A stretch of 6,751 bases of DNA. Origin: an uncultured Oscillibacter sp. GTDB lineage: Bacteria > Bacillota > Clostridia > Oscillospirales > Oscillospiraceae. Of the stretch, positions 5,697 to 6,751 are shown in pieces (the stretch's first letter is position 1; the number at the start of each line of letters is the position of its first letter). The notes under the pieces were generated by a model that saw only the letters and a program-made list of their open reading frames with translations, was not told where the DNA came from and ran no database searches. The DNA is taken from positions 1 through 6,751 of the forward strand of contig CAOJHG010000122.1 of NCBI GenBank assembly GCA_948435975.1, in the 5' to 3' direction. The position numbers and the translations under genes are program-made.

Positions 5697-6191
5697 TCAC
5701 TGAGCGGCGGGAGACTGCATGACCGCCCGATCCAGCCGGTCCTCCACTTCCTGATACGCAATCCCTTCCACCAGTACGATTTCCGAAATGATAATCTGCT
5801 TGGCGCTGTGGAGCATTTTTCGCTCCCCGGTAGATAGAGTGCGCCGGGATTCCCTCCGCATCAGACCCTTGACTACTCGGGCGACTTCGTTCAGATCTCC
5901 GCTCTTCAGACGGAGCAGATTCTCTTGATAGCGCTTGTTCCAGTTGGCGTTTACTTCAACCTCTAAACTCGGTATCCCGGCAAAAAACGCCTCCACCTCA
6001 TCGGGCGAGATAATGGAACGAATACCGATGGTCTGACAGTTGGCTGTGGGAATTTTTAGAACCAGCCCGCCCATAGGCATTTTAAATACATAATACTCCT
6101 TCTCACTGCCCGTTACTTTTTCCCGGACAATGTCATCAATAACGCCAGCGCCGTGCATCGGATGCACAACCAGGTCCCCTATCCTAAACAT
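5697..6191 (-). CDS. CarD family transcriptional regulator
   Basis: CarD/CdnL-family proteins bind the RNA polymerase beta subunit through an N-terminal Tudor-like domain and stabilise open promoter complexes, especially at rRNA and other growth genes. The 164-residue product has that RNA-polymerase-interaction domain at 1-62: MFRIGDLVVHPMHGAGVI, then YYVFKMPMGGLVLKIP. It is followed by the all-helical DNA-binding domain with NWNKRYQENLLRLKSGDL (83-100, W84 at the position of the minor-groove wedge tryptophan), ARVVKGLMRRE (104-114) and LSTGERKMLHSAKQIIISE (119-137). The ATG has a purine-rich AAAGGGGGAG just upstream. It heads the operon with ispD and ispF, a neighbourhood known in Clostridia and some other bacteria. 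Whether it regulates those genes specifically, or only shares their transcript, cannot be seen from sequence. Confidence 0.95.
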   Translation of the reverse strand: MFRIGDLVVHPMHGAGVIDDIVREKVTGSEKEYYVFKMPMGGLVLKIPTANCQTIGIRSIISPDEVEAFFAGIPSLEVEVNANWNKRYQENLLRLKSGDLNEVARVVKGLMRRESRRTLSTGERKMLHSAKQIIISEIVLVEGIAYQEVEDRLDRAVMQSPAAQ

Positions 6192-6424
6192 GGCTCCCCC
6201 TTTGTCCGCCGTCTTCTGATACGTACATGTCTGCGCACTGTGACAAGCTTATATTCATGGGGATAAGACTGCCGTGCGGGGAACGCTGATACCCGCAAAA
6301 ACCATTCCATCTATCGGAAAACAAGAGCATTGCAAAGGGGGCGGTTCTCTTCTCCCCCTTCGCAAGCTTGTTCCCTTTACCAACAGGTTTCCGTTCTCCT
6401 GTTTTTACCTTGACCCAAAACGCC
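6192..6424. other. Intergenic region between the CoA-transferase and carD
   Basis: This 233-base gap must hold the terminator of the CoA-transferase and the promoter of the carD operon. I find a GC-rich hairpin (separate entry), a 6-base stem AACAGG/CCTGTT (6382-6387, 6398-6403), a small GCGGG/CCCGC stem around 6278-6298, and a TTGTCA on the minus strand at 6246-6241 that could be a -35 but has no convincing -10 at 16-18 bases. No RNA gene is recognised. Confidence 0.5.
6320..6363 (-). terminator. Possible terminator after the CoA-transferase
   Basis: On the minus strand GCGAAGGGGG (6363-6354) pairs with CCCCCTTTGC (6341-6332), 10 base pairs with one G-U, around a 12-nt loop. The following run AATGCTCTTGTTTTCC is only partly U-rich, so efficiency is doubtful. 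It begins about 60 bases past the stop. Confidence 0.45.
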
Positions 6425-6751
6425 TTACCGCTTATTGGAGCGCCGCCACATGTGCATCTTCTCCGCCTCGGCGATCAGCTCGTCACGGAACTGCGGATGA
6501 GCAATACCAATCAGGCCTTCCGCACGTTCCCACACAGACTTGCCCTTGACGCTGAACTTGCCATACTCCGTCACTAGGAAGTGAAGGTTTGCACGGGTTG
6601 CGGTAACTACAGACCCATCTACCAACGTAGGACGAATGCGGGATTTCAACTGGCCGGTTTTCTTGTCCATAAAGGAGGAGGAGCAGCAGATAAAGCTCTT
6701 TCCGCCCTTAGAGAGATACGCGCCCATGACGAAGTCCTGCTGCCCGCCCGC
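6425..6751 (-). CDS. Acetyl-CoA hydrolase/transferase family protein, C-terminal part (butyryl-CoA:acetate or 4-hydroxybutyrate CoA-transferase type)
   Basis: The frame is open to the right window edge; the 108 visible residues are the C-terminal end of a protein that would normally be about 430-450 residues. Seen: GGQQDF (2-7 of the fragment), the loop in which this family has GGxxDF, then [46 protein letters not shown] with the family's TxTR...VTEYG pattern, [24 protein letters not shown] and the ending [14 protein letters not shown]. These fit the Cat2/AbfT/But group, which transfers CoA between acyl-CoA and carboxylates such as acetate via a glutamyl-CoA thioester. The catalytic glutamate is upstream, outside the window, and the substrate cannot be told from this part. 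An internal ATG at 6727 is not the start, since conserved sequence continues before it. Confidence 0.92.
   Translation of the reverse strand, partial: AGGQQDFVMGAYLSKGGKSFICCSSSFMDKKTGQLKSRIRPTLVDGSVVTATRANLHFLVTEYGKFSVKGKSVWERAEGLIGIAHPQFRDELIAEAEKMHMWRRSNKR

Noticed and set aside
6218..6246. Candidate carD promoter with TTGTCA
   Set aside because: The -35-like box is good, but the bases 16-18 nt downstream (ACGTAT, CGTATC, GTATCA) are poor -10 matches.
6382..6410. AACAGG/CCTGTT stem followed by TTTTT on the plus strand
   Set aside because: It looks like a short plus-strand terminator, but no plus-strand gene exists upstream; on the minus strand it lacks a U tract.
1..6751. CRISPR arrays, tRNA or rRNA genes, transposase genes, toxin-antitoxin or phage genes
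   Set aside because: I looked for regular repeats, cloverleaf-like sequence and typical protein motifs on both strands and found none.

Overview
The window looks like chromosomal core sequence from an anaerobic Clostridia-type Firmicute, most likely an Oscillospiraceae-like gut bacterium (Flavonifractor / Lawsonibacter / Intestinimonas relatives). This rests on moderately high GC, strong AGGAGG-type ribosome binding sites, GTG as well as ATG starts, a CdaA-type diadenylate cyclase, a CarD-ispD-ispF gene string and a CoA-transferase of the type used by butyrate producers. The genus is inference. Every gene I can support lies on the minus strand, so transcription runs from high to low coordinates; the long plus-strand open frames are antisense shadows.

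In transcription order: (1) 6751-6425, the C-terminal 108 residues of an acetyl-CoA hydrolase/transferase family enzyme, cut by the window edge and followed by a GC-rich hairpin that may be its terminator. (2) 6191-4463, a tight CarD-ispD-ispF operon: an RNA-polymerase-binding regulator followed by two non-consecutive enzymes of the MEP isoprenoid pathway, closed by a convincing intrinsic terminator at 4439-4410. (3) 4349-2971, a two-gene unit: a small DUF3343 (putative Se/S-carrier-like) protein overlapping, by GTGA, a PLP-dependent cysteine-desulfurase-like enzyme. (4) 2970-2663, a 308-base gap with a dense set of nested inverted repeats, flanked by a 12/13-base near-direct repeat, resembling a small non-coding mobile or structured element; a candidate cdaA promoter sits at its cdaA-proximal edge. 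(5) 2662-1, cdaA-cdaR and an RseC/MucC-family membrane protein, the last truncated at the window edge. CdaA makes c-di-AMP at the membrane, CdaR is its extracytoplasmic YbbR-domain partner, and the RseC-like protein has a Cys cluster typical of the SoxR-reducing family.

No wholly new system is evident. The points most worth a second look are the repeat-like element at 2728-2929, the RseC-like gene directly after cdaR (where many Firmicutes carry glmM), and the translationally coupled DUF3343/desulfurase pair. Two starts (ispD and the DUF3343 gene) are placed downstream of the longest possible start because of ribosome binding site position.
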